Shown here in pieces: positions 49,204-59,706 of a stretch of 64,000 bases of DNA. Below the pieces are notes generated by a model. It did not search any database, was not told the origin of the DNA, and was given only the letters and a program-made list of their open reading frames with translations. Numbering within the stretch: position 1 is the stretch's first letter; every line of letters begins with the position of its first letter. This stretch comes from Pholis gunnellus (lineage: Eukaryota; Chordata; Actinopteri; Perciformes; Pholidae), in the NCBI GenBank assembly GCA_910591455.2, contig OU342804.1:25450710-25514709 (forward strand), read 5' to 3'. The translations under genes were made by a program, and so were the position numbers.

Positions 49204-49704
49204 ATTTACTCATTTAATTATTCATTTCATACCAGGCATATCGATCTCCACTGTTCGTACTTTTCTTCAGTTGCATGTCCCGATGGCAGCCGGACGAATC
49301 TGCTCATTGTTTGCAAAAAATGATGCCTTGGATGGTGGTGTTTTCAGAAATACATCCAAGAGGTTTTGATCTGATCTGCGAAATAAGAGATCCCGCTTTC
49401 AATGTGGGACAAATGAAAAGCCTGCTTCATATGTCATCAACGTGGGACAAACATTTTGCTGTAGAACTGGGACAGGAGTGCACTTACGCTATGGGAAACT
49501 CCGACCTAAGTTGAAACATGGGCGCCAGAAAGGATGACTGCTGACGGGCCTCCAATGCCCGTCAGTATGTTTCTTAGTTTAATGGCACGTAGACATTATG
49601 GCGGATGGGTATCTAGCTAGCAGGTCACTAACTAGGGGTCCTGGGACCTGGGCACACGGCATCACCTCCGTTGTAAATAAAGCAATTCAGGTGACAGTTC
49701 AAAC
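49204..49704. other. Unclassified sequence after the LINE
   Basis: No gene recognised. The short overlapping frames 49163-49369 and 49275-49514 show no domain. The GC-richer part near 49500-49680 (CGGGCCTCCAATGCCCG is a small inverted repeat) could be part of the repeat that follows. Confidence 0.4.
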
Positions 49705-49847
49705 AAGAATAAAGCATTTATAACTGTTGTTATGAATTGCATACTAATGAGTGTTAATGTAGAAATAATGCTTTATAAACGATGAATTAAGTGTTTACTC
49801 ATACTTAACTAATGCTTCATAGCGTGTAGTTATTATAAAGTGTTACC
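49705..49847 (+). repeat. Fish dispersed repeat ending in TATAAAGTGTTACC
   Basis: The stretch repeats words such as ATAATGCTTTATAAACGATG, ATTAAGTGTTTACTCAT and CTAATGCTTCATAGCG, then ends TTATTATAAAGTGTTACC. This ending and the loose tandem pattern are shared by many fish interspersed repeats, thought to be DNA-transposon relatives. The partner end starting GGTAACACTT is not found nearby. Confidence 0.5.
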
Positions 49848-51278
49848 AGATTATCTTATCTATAAACTGTATACAGCTATCACAATATTTTAGACACAAA
49901 TAATTAGGTGTGTTCATTTTGTATCTTAATTTGAAGACGACATCATCAACTGATGTGCCTGCTAGTGATGTTCCATTTAACAGAAGTCACAGTTCGGTTT
50001 CTACTCCGGTTTAGGAGAGCAAGTTTGGTACAGCAGGGGAAAAACAAATGCATTAGGATACATTTATTTACAATCATTTTGAATAGAGAGTAATGCAAGT
50101 GTCAAAAACTGAAAATCCTCTTGCTGAGTACTCGGGTAGAATTTTGCCCACTAGCAACTTTGGTTTACTGTTTTCATTATGAAAATAATGAACACGTCAA
50201 ACACTTCTGCACACTGTACAAGCATATCTCATGCTATGAAATTGAAAATGTCAAATTACATAGAATAATAAAAACTAAAACTATATTTTAACATTCAAAG
50301 CACTCACAAATGTATCATTCCAGTGATCGGCGCATTAGGGTGATGCAGTAGAATGTGTGTTAGCGATTTCAATGTGTTTCCACTCACATATCCTACAGTG
50401 GTGGAGCAGCGCCTTCGGAACTTTGGTTCCACATTACATGCATCAATCTGCACACCGTGCATTCTGCTTTTGGCTGCATGCACCGGACTGTAGACCCCCA
50501 TACCGTGACGAGACATATCAATATCTCGTTATCAATACCTTTATCAATATCACATTCAGGCTGAGTTCCAAGATTGAATTCCAAGAAGAATCTTCCATGC
50601 ACAACCACCCGTCTTTCCTTTTTAATCTGAAGAAGTCAGTCCCATTACAGTTCGGCTTCAGTTAAGCTGCTTACATTTGATTTTTTGCATTGTATTTCAC
50701 AGTTTAGTCATTAAAATCGAGCTTTAAATGATTACTTGACTTCCAGGTTGTGTGTGTGTGCAAGTGTGAATGTGAGTCTATGTATGTGAATTTAAATGTT
50801 CCTTCTGTCAGTTATTTGTTCGTTTAAGCTGCTAGGCGGAGGTTGGGTTCTGTGTTGGGGTGTGTGTATGTGGCATGTGGGGGGGTGTAGTTGATAGCAA
50901 AGCCTGAGTGGACTCCCAGAATGGCTATGGTCTGATAGGGTGCAGATCTAACTACGGGCCTATCCTGCTGCTATTGGGCTTAATGTCACTCCTGCATTTG
51001 GAGACCGAAGAAAATCCCAGGAATGATTATGAAGAACGAGATTGGTTTTCACTGTGTTTAGCACATTTTCATTCCCCAGGCACAAGCAGGAGATTCTTAG
51101 AGAGAGTGCTCTGTCTGTCATTTCAGCGGCATGGTGTTACATTGTCAAGGAAATGACTTTCCTGGATGTGTGCTGTTCACACTGAGCTGAGTGAGCTTCA
51201 TATAGGACTGGCTGATAAAATCTGACAGTGATCCATGGTTTTACCCTATAACCTTAAGTACAACCCAGATCTCCAACA
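49848..51278. other. Unique non-coding sequence
   Basis: No gene recognised. Frames at 50304-50665 overlap on both strands, up to 102 codons, with no domain. A short TG-rich stretch occurs near 50750. Confidence 0.5.
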
Positions 51279-51639
51279 AGCCAAGCTGTCCGATCAAGTT
51301 TGTTACAGTGTAATCCAGCCCCCCCCCTTCTGATAAAGTGTAAAAAAACTGTGTCTCATCGGGAAGGATGCAAATTACGATGCTACTGCACATGCATAAT
51401 CATAAAGACGCACTATCGCGCATGCAACAGACACGACAAACAATATTTGAAAGCTAACTTTATAGATGAGGAACCACAATGCTGACCTTGTGTGATGTGT
51501 GGAGCATCACCTCAAAGCAGATTTCCTGTCTCCGTGAGTTAGTTATTCGATATTAATGTCACATTACAGCACGTATATTGATAAGAAAACAACTCTGATG
51601 TTGCTGCTACTGTCCTTAATAACTAAGGACAGCTTGGCT
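51279..51639. repeat. Segment bounded by a 13-bp inverted repeat, MITE-like candidate
   Basis: AGCCAAGCTGTCC at 51279-51291 is matched by its perfect inverse GGACAGCTTGGCT at 51627-51639, giving a 361-bp unit. The right arm is also part of a 9-bp-arm hairpin (CTGTCCTTA/TAAGGACAG, 51610-51632). No direct target duplication flanks the unit, and no coding frame lies in it (the 61-codon frame 51300-51485 shows no domain). One perfect 13-bp pair at this spacing could arise by chance somewhere in 64 kb, so this is only a candidate. Confidence 0.35.
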
Positions 51640-53949
51640 GGGTTGCATATGTCGGGTCAAAGCTATAGTTGACTGATGTTTATTTGACATTTAGCTAAGT
51701 AAACATATTTTATGCCTTTTTTTATTTAAGGTCCACGGTAAAAATACTTCCAATACACAATCCAAGAGACAGTAGGCCTCATGCATTCAACTCTTTGTAT
51801 TCACTATTCCTCAAGACTTATTTTAGGACAAAAATCCAAAGAACTGTAAAGTGTGAAAAAACTGCCTCATACTCACAATGAGGCATACCAATTAATTAAC
51901 AAAAAGGTAAAACATAATTTAATTTAACAATCCTTCCTCTAAATCTAAAGTGCATATATCCAAAGGCATCTTGTTCTTTTTATTTTAATATTTGTGTTGA
52001 TCAGCACATCTATGCATGAATACTCTGGCTGAAAAATTACAACATTTCACTTAAAATTATGCTTTAGGCAAAGTGATTTGTAGTACAAAGCAAATACATC
52101 CTTAAATCATACTAAATAGGCTAAAATATGTAATTTTTGTGGATCATTATCTTAACCAGCACATCAAGCGTGCACATGGCAAAGTTATTTTACTTGTTTT
52201 TTCAAAATAGTTTCATTTTAAAAAAGATACAGATTTTCATTGTCATCAGATTGTCCTGCGTTTGCGATAATTCTTCTTTTGCTGAAAGACTGTGAACATT
52301 ATATTATGAACAAATACATTAACAACTATTATAATGAAACCAAGCAAAAAAAGCTCATAGTATAAATAGCTGGACCCATCCCCCCCAACACACACACACA
52401 CAGGCCAAACAGTCACACTGCGTCAGTGCACCTTTTTCGCTCAATGAAATTCAATTATGAAAAGAAAATGTTGAATCATCACAATTTACTGAATGGAAAT
52501 AAAATGAGATGCAAATAAGTGTGGTACTATGCATTTGAGGCATTTTGTCACACCATAATGGTATAATGTTGATAAGGGAAGTGAGGCCAAAATAAATTCA
52601 TTCCGAGTAAAAGAAATGGAGAGAAAGACTGAGAAATATGAAAAGGCTCAAGTGTAATACGGGGGAGCGAATGTACATACTATAACAAAATATGCATAGA
52701 TGGCGGAGTGTGACTAAAATAACATGTTGATAAAAGAAATGATGCTTTCATTTGTGATTTGCTTGTAGTGTGTTGATTTCTATGCGTAATGGCTGTTTAA
52801 ACATACTGAGCTCTTTATTATTTTCAACTATCCATTAGGTTATTACGCTTTCATCCAGACATCTACTCAGAAGAAATAATCTCCCTTTGGATAATGTGAC
52901 AGCCCAATAGTAGGCTTAAATGTACCATTAACACCAGGTCTGCGGTTTTTGGAAATGTCTGCCTACCAGCATGTCTGCCTTCCATTTCGGCATGGCACAA
53001 TTTGAACCGTGACAGTTCATACTGCTCTGTTTCACCCCCATCAGTGTGCTGCCAAGATGTCAGAATCTCGTTAGCCAGTGAAAAGCCCCCAAATCTTAGC
53101 CCGTGATGCCTACAGCTTTGCCTCTTCAAGACAAAACGTTCTGCGGCGTGTGTCTGTCTGTAGCATCTGTCAGTGCCAGTGGTGGTGCCAAAGACTTATC
53201 TCCTGTTAGCTGCAGTCGACTCATTTGCATATGTCCTTGCAGTTGTTTGGCATGAGCTCACAATGACAAGAGGGGGGCTGGAAGACTTATAAGAGCGCTC
53301 AGACACAGTCATGATGGATCTGTCCATCTGCATCTGATTTGGTCTGATTTTGTCTGATTTTGCGGTTGTGTTCATGCTGTTTAACTTGGACATGTGCCAA
53401 GTAGCACTTACGCTGCCTATGAATAGCTGTTATTATTGTGTCTATGAGTCATTACTGAGTGCCTTTCTCAACGTCAGCTGTCTGTGCGGTTAATTAAGAT
53501 TGGATGGTTCTTCTCTGGGTGGCAAACAGGGATTTCTTCTTTTTTTTTTGTTACCGGACAGGTATTTGTGTCCCATTTTGATCGCGACCTCTGGCTTTAT
53601 GGAAACATCTTATGCTGAAAATGAATTACTCTGTAATTAATAAAATGTAATTAATAGCATCTTACAAAAACACGTTAAGGCAGTTCGAAACAGGCCCATA
53701 CAAGTGTCATATTGAAGTTGTAAAAATTACTTTAACACACCGTACTCCGTTACATTAAAGACAATTTTTCAGTATTTTATAGGCAGCGTGATTGGCCTTG
53801 CCACAGGCCTTTTTTTAGACCGATGTGTAGGTGTAAATTGCTGGGTCTGATACGGTCTATGTTTACTGTAGTTCTAAGTGTAGGTCTAGTGTTGAGTTTG
53901 TGAAGATTTCAAATTCTTGCTCAGAAAGGACTAGTTTACTGTAAGTAAA
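51640..53949. other. Unique non-coding sequence
   Basis: No gene recognised. A short (AC)n tract lies at 52388-52402. The region 53170-53530 contains ATTTGCAT (octamer-like) near 53222 and TTAATTAAG near 53490 and is repeat-free, so it might be regulatory, but there is no direct evidence. Confidence 0.45.
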
Positions 53950-54003
53950 ACATACATATATATATAGATATATATATCTATATATATAAATATATATTTT
54001 TTT
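53950..54003. repeat. (TA)n-rich imperfect palindrome
   Basis: TATATATAGATATATATATC is followed by TATATATATAAATATATA and a T-run. It is a decayed TA microsatellite able to fold on itself. Confidence 0.85.
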
Positions 54004-54849
54004 TTTCTTTATGATTAGGCTAGATTTCCCCCTAAAGGTAGTGTGAGGCTGAATAACAAACTATGATTGAATGGGCCTACTTGACAACCCCAGTGTCATA
54101 TGTGTTTCTTCCGTGTCCTCTATACTTTGACTTTCAATCAAGGCTTCTATTTCAAAACTAAACATAGTTTAGCTCCACACATGCTGTACATTGAACTCAT
54201 ATCATATATCCCCCCTTTATACCGTAAAAGGTCAGATAACAAAACATCTCAGTATCACAGCATTGGGTCAAATTCCAATGACGTGTCCCTGCATTTCTCT
54301 TTAAAAATGCAAAATAATCATGTGTTACCCAGTTACAAATGTGCAGCTACAAATACGGATGTCGTTGCATCCATAGCACAGTTCGAATAAATTAGGTTGC
54401 AAACCACATTTGGAGTTGGTCAGGAAAGCATGTTATTAGAGTAAAGTGCTTATTTTATTCCCAGTCACTGGACTCGAGCTAAAAGTGATATTTGAGCAAC
54501 ATGAGGCTGAGTCCACTAGTATGCAGGTATTTTGTAAATATAGCTTCTTATATGGCGTTTTGAACTTTCGACGACACTCAAACGGCATTTTAAGGTCCCT
54601 GAAAAGGGAGCTATTTGAAGAAGAAAAAACACAGTGAGAAAATATTCAGAAACTCCGTTTTCAGTGTTGCCGTTATCTCCTATGCGAGGCGTCAGTAATG
54701 AAGCGACATGTCGTGCAAACCGTGACATAATTACATCCATGAACGGCTGTCAAATAACCTTCTAACAGGACTTTTTACATGTTTACTCATACATGTACAA
54801 TTACTCTTCCTCTATATTAAGGAACAGAGGCGTTAGAATGCGCTACGGG
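54004..54849. other. Unique non-coding sequence
   Basis: The frame 54100-54390 contains FKTKHSLAPHM, faintly like the KALHGLAP... segment of LINE ORF2 C-termini, but nothing around it supports that. No gene is called. Confidence 0.4.
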
Positions 54850-55200
54850 GGTAACTGCTAATTTTCCAATGCAACATTCCCATGACACAGATGTCAATGT
54901 GGACTAGGCATAATCCTGCATTCACACTGTGAGCGACATAGCAACATCCTTCAAGTCATTTTCAATGGAAGCTGGTTGCCGCAAACTGACACCCGGGAAG
55001 TGACGCACTACAAATCAAAGTTGAGCTGGTCTCAGTTTTTTTTTGCGTTTCAATGACAAGGTGAGGAGTTGTCCTATCATATGTTTTTGTTTCACCCTAT
55101 TCCATTCCATCTAAAAAGTGCTATTTAACGACATAACTACGTCAACGACAGCAACACTTAAGCAGCGTCTTGCCGACAGAGTACCCGGCCACGTTTGACT
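54850..55200. mobile_element. Possible DNA-transposon relic (uncertain)
   Basis: Text such as CTGCATTCACACTGTGAGCG, ACATAGCAACATCCTTCAAG and TTTTCAATGGAAGCTGGTTG, followed later by CAGCGTCTTGCCGACAGAGT, resembles interior sequence of a fish Harbinger-like repeat as I remember it. Terminal repeats were not found and the match rests on recognition only. Confidence 0.25.
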
Positions 55201-56635
55201 GTTTTGTTGCATTTGTCCCACATAATATGATCCTAACCTAAGACTAAAGATTGAATACTCACATATTGAAAAAGGTGTAGCCTAGTCATTTTTTGTACTC
55301 GCTTTTTTTGACCTTGTGCACAGGACCTTACTGTAAGTGCTTTCTGAATATTCCATTTACATTTGAACCAGTTGACTCATTGACACAGCATGAAAAGTGC
55401 ATTGACAATGTCATAAATAGACTGCCTTGGTGTGAGGGTTATATGTTCAGCATTTGTACTTGGAGATCCTGACCTTCTCCATTAAACATAAGAGACTTAG
55501 AAAACATAAACTCAACTCACTATGGGAAAGATTACTGACAGTCTACTGACTAGTGACTGACTAGTCTAGTTTTAAATTGTACTATTGTGTAATAAACACT
55601 TATTTCAAGAGAAAATCACTATGAATTAATCGAATACATTGAAACAATGTGTTCTCGGCTCACATTTTTTTGCTCATATCACATTGTGCATTTCAACAAT
55701 GGGGAATCATTCAGTGGGGGACATCCAGTTCTTTCAGCCAGCAACTTGAAAAAAATATGCAGACAAATCCCTTCAGCTGACTTGTTCGAAGAAATTCATT
55801 TTGATTAGTCTCACTTGATATTAAAACATTTCTCATCAGTGTGACATTAAGGTTTTTTATACAACTTTTAAAACACTTTTCTCTACACAAAGTTAATTGT
55901 AATTAATTAATTCAAGGATTACAGATAAATTAAGAAGAAAAAAATAAATGTTGCTACTCAGGTCAGGTGATACAAATGTAATGTGCAATTATTTACAAGA
56001 ATTACTGTAGCCAATCAATTCTCACTAGAAATAAGGATGAAATGGAACCCTCAATGAAAATATATGTTTGCGTGACCCATCTAGAGAGGTCAGAGTCCAG
56101 GGTCCAGTGGCTCTGCAGGCATGCTGCTGTATTATATATCATACCAGACAGCCCAGGTTTAAGTAAACTTGTTTTTCAGTTGGTGATTTAAAAGAAGGTA
56201 ACAATGAGCTTATCTTGTTCCTGAGCAGCCTCAAGATTAATACTATTGCTATCTCTTATTTAATGCAGAAATCCTTTGTTTCCTCAATGGCCCTTTACTA
56301 ATTTCCCTTTGCAAGCCCCAGAGTGATGATTTCCAACTGACAAGGCCAAATTCCAAATGTGGACCAAGGCCACTTGCACTCGGCAGGAATAGAGAATCAA
56401 TCATTTGCTGTGGAGAGGTGAAAGGTGTCCATGGCCTCCACCGCAGACTAATGCTACCTAGAAAGCAACACTACCAGCGCACAGCCAGTTATTTCTTCCA
56501 TGTCCTAGGAGTGCACATTTGTGCATACACAGCTCCTACAAATTAAACTGATTTACTACACACACACACGCACACACTCTCTTTGGCAAATGACAGCACT
56601 AGCACAAGCCTTGCTTACTAATCTGTGAAAGCAAG
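55201..56635. other. Unique non-coding sequence
   Basis: No gene or repeat recognised apart from a short (AC)n run at 56557-56578. The block 56200-56480 is repeat-free and GC-balanced, so it is a place to look for conservation. Confidence 0.45.
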
Positions 56636-57020
56636 TCTTGTGACACATCATTTAGCTTTTTTCCCCATTTTCCCAGGGTCTGTGTCCTCCACGGGTTGGG
56701 TGGGTTGCTGACATCGCCACATGCTAGACTGGTCGGTGTCAGGGTGCCCCGTTCCTCCCCGCAGGGATAGAGGGAGCAGCAGGCAATTTGACGGCCACGG
56801 CAAGCGGCGAGCTTTGGGTGAGGGCTGCCAGAGCCTCGAGCAACCTTGAACCGGGCCATTCCAAGCCGACTAGGGCTGGTCGTAGCCCACGGCCATGGAG
56901 GAAATGCGCCCTGAGCCGCACACTTTGTCAGCATTTAGCCGATGTAAGATTTCCAATTAATGTACCTCCCAGCTAACAATGGGATGTCATTTATAGTTTA
57001 TGTGGCTGGGATGGCTTGTT
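56636..57020. promoter_or_regulatory. GC-richer island, candidate conserved non-coding element
   Basis: Between AT-rich flanks, 56680-56930 is clearly richer in GC and CpG (GGCCACGGCAAGCGGCGAGC, AGCCGACTAGGG and others). It is followed by a sharply different AT-rich block (CCAATTAATGTACCTCCC). Several open frames cross it on both strands (111 codons at 56599-56934 minus), which is expected from GC content; none has a domain. It could be an enhancer, a distal promoter or part of an unknown repeat. Nothing seen decides between these. Confidence 0.25.
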
Positions 57021-58747
57021 TACGTGAGACACAATATTTTACATTATTTCCTCAACAGTAATAAAACAATTTTATCATCATTTCCTCTTTAATTGCATAG
57101 TAGTTGCAGTTGTTTTATAGATTATTAGTAAAGGTTTGCTATTGGATAGTTGGGAATGGAATCAAATGTAATATTCAAATTGGATACATAATATATCTTT
57201 TGTCTCTGTGTGCATAGACAGTCATGTACAGTTTCCTTCTGTAGAATGCTGGCATGTTAAGAATCTTTAGAGAAAAAAATCTAATTTTGAACACAGTAGT
57301 GGAAGTAATAGTTCAAACTTGTCTTTTTTTATGGAGGGTACCATTTCTGCCTTTATAGCTTGTCAAGAATGTTCTGATATACGGTGCACCTTCTACTCAA
57401 TAAACACCAAAACAATAAAATCAAAATACAATAGGAAAGCAATGGGAAAAGAAAGTAAAAGGAAGTTGTAGAAAGTTCAAAGAAAGATGGTATTATTATT
57501 TCTGCTTGGATATCCTGGTGTGAATTTGCCAGAGACATTTGTCTGAAGTAATAGCTTTGTCACTTATGTCATTGACTCACCATGGGAGACAGTCAAGGAG
57601 GGATTACATTTTTGGGCACTCTATCATTACAATTCAAGAACTGCTGACTTGGATATTAGCTCCCAATAGGGAACAACGCTTCCAAACCCTCCCACAGCGC
57701 ATACTGTGAATATTTCACAAAAAAATGGGGAATGAGATATAAATAAAACCAAACAATTATTTGGTGTTTACATGAAAAAAAACACGTTGGAATGTCAAGG
57801 TTTCAAACAACAGAGACTTGTTTTGTTCCTTTTCCCTACTAGATGCTTTGAATGATTCAACCCCTGTTGAGCCATGCTGCTCCAGACTAAGTGTCATTTT
57901 GAAAGGGACCCTGTGCATCTTCTGTTTTCTAAGCCAAACGGATCCATTGTGAATACAAATGAAAGTGAATTTCATGTTTGTTTGTTTTGACAAAGTTTAT
58001 CAAAGATGGGATATGTGGACCAACATGGAGGTCAAATAGTATTTGAAGAAATGTTCAAAGACTGAGTAATAATTGCACTAACCCCTGCCACAGTGGGCAG
58101 AAAACAGGATTGCTATGTTCTACAGCGTTGCTTCCTCTGCCCTATTTTTAGGCTCTATTTTGATATTTTAGATCCGATTTTATCCTGTTTATATATGCTC
58201 CCAGTGGGCTCTATTAAAGCAGCAACAACAACAAAAATCCATATATCCATGTTCCTCTGACCACACACGGCTGTACTCTCCACTGAAAATGGATGATCCA
58301 TGTTGCTTTAAGTCCCTACTCTTGAGGATGTTAAATTCTGGTTCGCTGAAGGCTTTAAGAAGCTAAACAAGCATAAGTTGTCCTCATCTTTGGCTCCAAA
58401 GACTCCCGTCATTTAGTCAAAATTCAAAAACCTCGTACTCAGGGGTTAAATGGGGTTTGTTGTGTGTAGAAGCCTCTGTGGTTTAAGCTGGGGGCTGCGG
58501 GGGATCCTCCCCCGGGAAATATTTTTGATAGACAGCTCTATTTTGATGCTTTTTTGATGCACTCTGGCAACTTATTTACATTCAAAGTACGTCCTAATTA
58601 TTAAAAATGTAAATGTGTACCACAAATACTGTTGGTAACTTTCAAGATTAATTATAAATTGTGATGTTAAAAATAATTTCAGTTGTTAATAATTAGTATT
58701 GACTTGGAACAGAAAAAAAAGAAAGTTAAAAGAAAGTATAAATGTTA
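57021..58747. other. Unique non-coding sequence
   Basis: No gene recognised. A GC-only hairpin CGGGGGA-TCC-TCCCCCG lies at 58498-58514 within text (GGGGGATCCTCCCCCGG) that recurs in other fish repeats. Confidence 0.5.
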
Positions 58748-58935
58748 ACAGTGGTGGAAAGTGACAAAAATGTACTCAAGTACTATACTAAATTGTGGTA
58801 CAATTATGAAGTAGTTGAGTATTTCCATTTTATGCTAGTTTAATGGCTTAGTCTATTCCACGGGAATATTGTAGTTTTTACTCCACTACTTTTTACTCCA
58901 CTACATTTATTTAATAATTTTAATTTGCAGATTAT
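58748..58935 (+). repeat. Common fish dispersed repeat (AGTGGTGGAAAGT type)
   Basis: Starts ACAGTGGTGGAAAGTGAC, continues TGTACTCAAGTACTATACT, then GAGTATTTCCATTTTATGCT and TTTTTACTCCACTACATTTA. This run of phrases belongs to one of the most frequent interspersed repeats of teleost genomes. It is non-coding. I leave the class open. Confidence 0.7.
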
Positions 58936-59274
58936 CCACATTTCTCTCTCCATTGTGACTTTAAGAAAGTGCTTTTGTGCACAAATGACTCTTTGCAGTT
59001 CATGTTAGAGCGGCGTTTAAACGTAAAGTAATGTATCCCTCTTCTTCCGGCGCCCTTACTTTGACCACACCCATCTTTAAACTCGGCCTTGATTTTGATC
59101 TCAACTACGCACTTGTAAAGTTTCGTGATTGCATCATTCACAGTTGTGACGCTATTACAGTGACAAAGTTTGTCCTCAGTCAGATAGACATAAAAACACC
59201 TGGCAAAGTAGTCTAAACCGTGTCTGTAGTAGTTCCCGCTAAAGTAGTTGTCTCCAGGACCACATCCAGCCATG

Positions 59275-59309
<35 letters not shown>

Positions 59310-59494
59310 TCACAAGGTTAAACAGACAGAGTGTACACATGTAGTACCAATCACTTACAACGAATTCAATTATATTTTATGATATTTCAAAAACCTACGT
59401 GACGAAGAAATTCTGATAAAATGGACCATGTAACCTATTTTAATCACTCAAAAACATATATATACACAATATGGATTTTTGTGGCATTTCGTTA
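58936..59494. other. Non-coding sequence with a CA microsatellite
   Basis: The overlapping frames 58932-59303 (minus) and 59031-59216 (plus) show no domain; the first begins inside the CA repeat and so has a Cys/Val run at its start. Confidence 0.45.
59279..59306. repeat. (CA)n microsatellite
   Basis: Fourteen uninterrupted CA units. Confidence 0.95.
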
Positions 59495-59706
59495 AATGTG
59501 CTTTTTCTCTTTCTGGCGGACAGTTAGATGAGAAGCTCCCACTGCAGTTCCCAGCCACAATAATAGTCTGGCACATGACCCCCCATAAAAGAGTGATTAT
59601 CGGATAGTAGCTATTTTCCTTACCTTAAGACAGTGCAAGGCTGGCTGTTTCTCCCTTCTTCCAGTCTTTTTGCTAAGCTAAGCTAACCAGCTGCTTGCTC
59701 TAACAT
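59495..59706 (+). repeat. Common fish dispersed repeat (GCTAAGCTAAGCTAACC type)
   Basis: Contains GACAGTTAGATGAGAAG, AATAGTCTGGCACATGACCC, GCAAGGCTGGCTGTTTCTCC and CTAAGCTAAGCTAACCAGCT in the order known for a very abundant teleost repeat. It is non-coding, and its class is not known to me. Confidence 0.65.

Noticed and set aside
54100..54390. 96-codon frame faintly like a LINE ORF2 C-terminus
   Set aside because: Only a few residues agree and neighbouring motifs are absent.
56599..56934. 111-codon minus frame in the GC-rich island
   Set aside because: Frames are open on both strands because of base composition; no domain.
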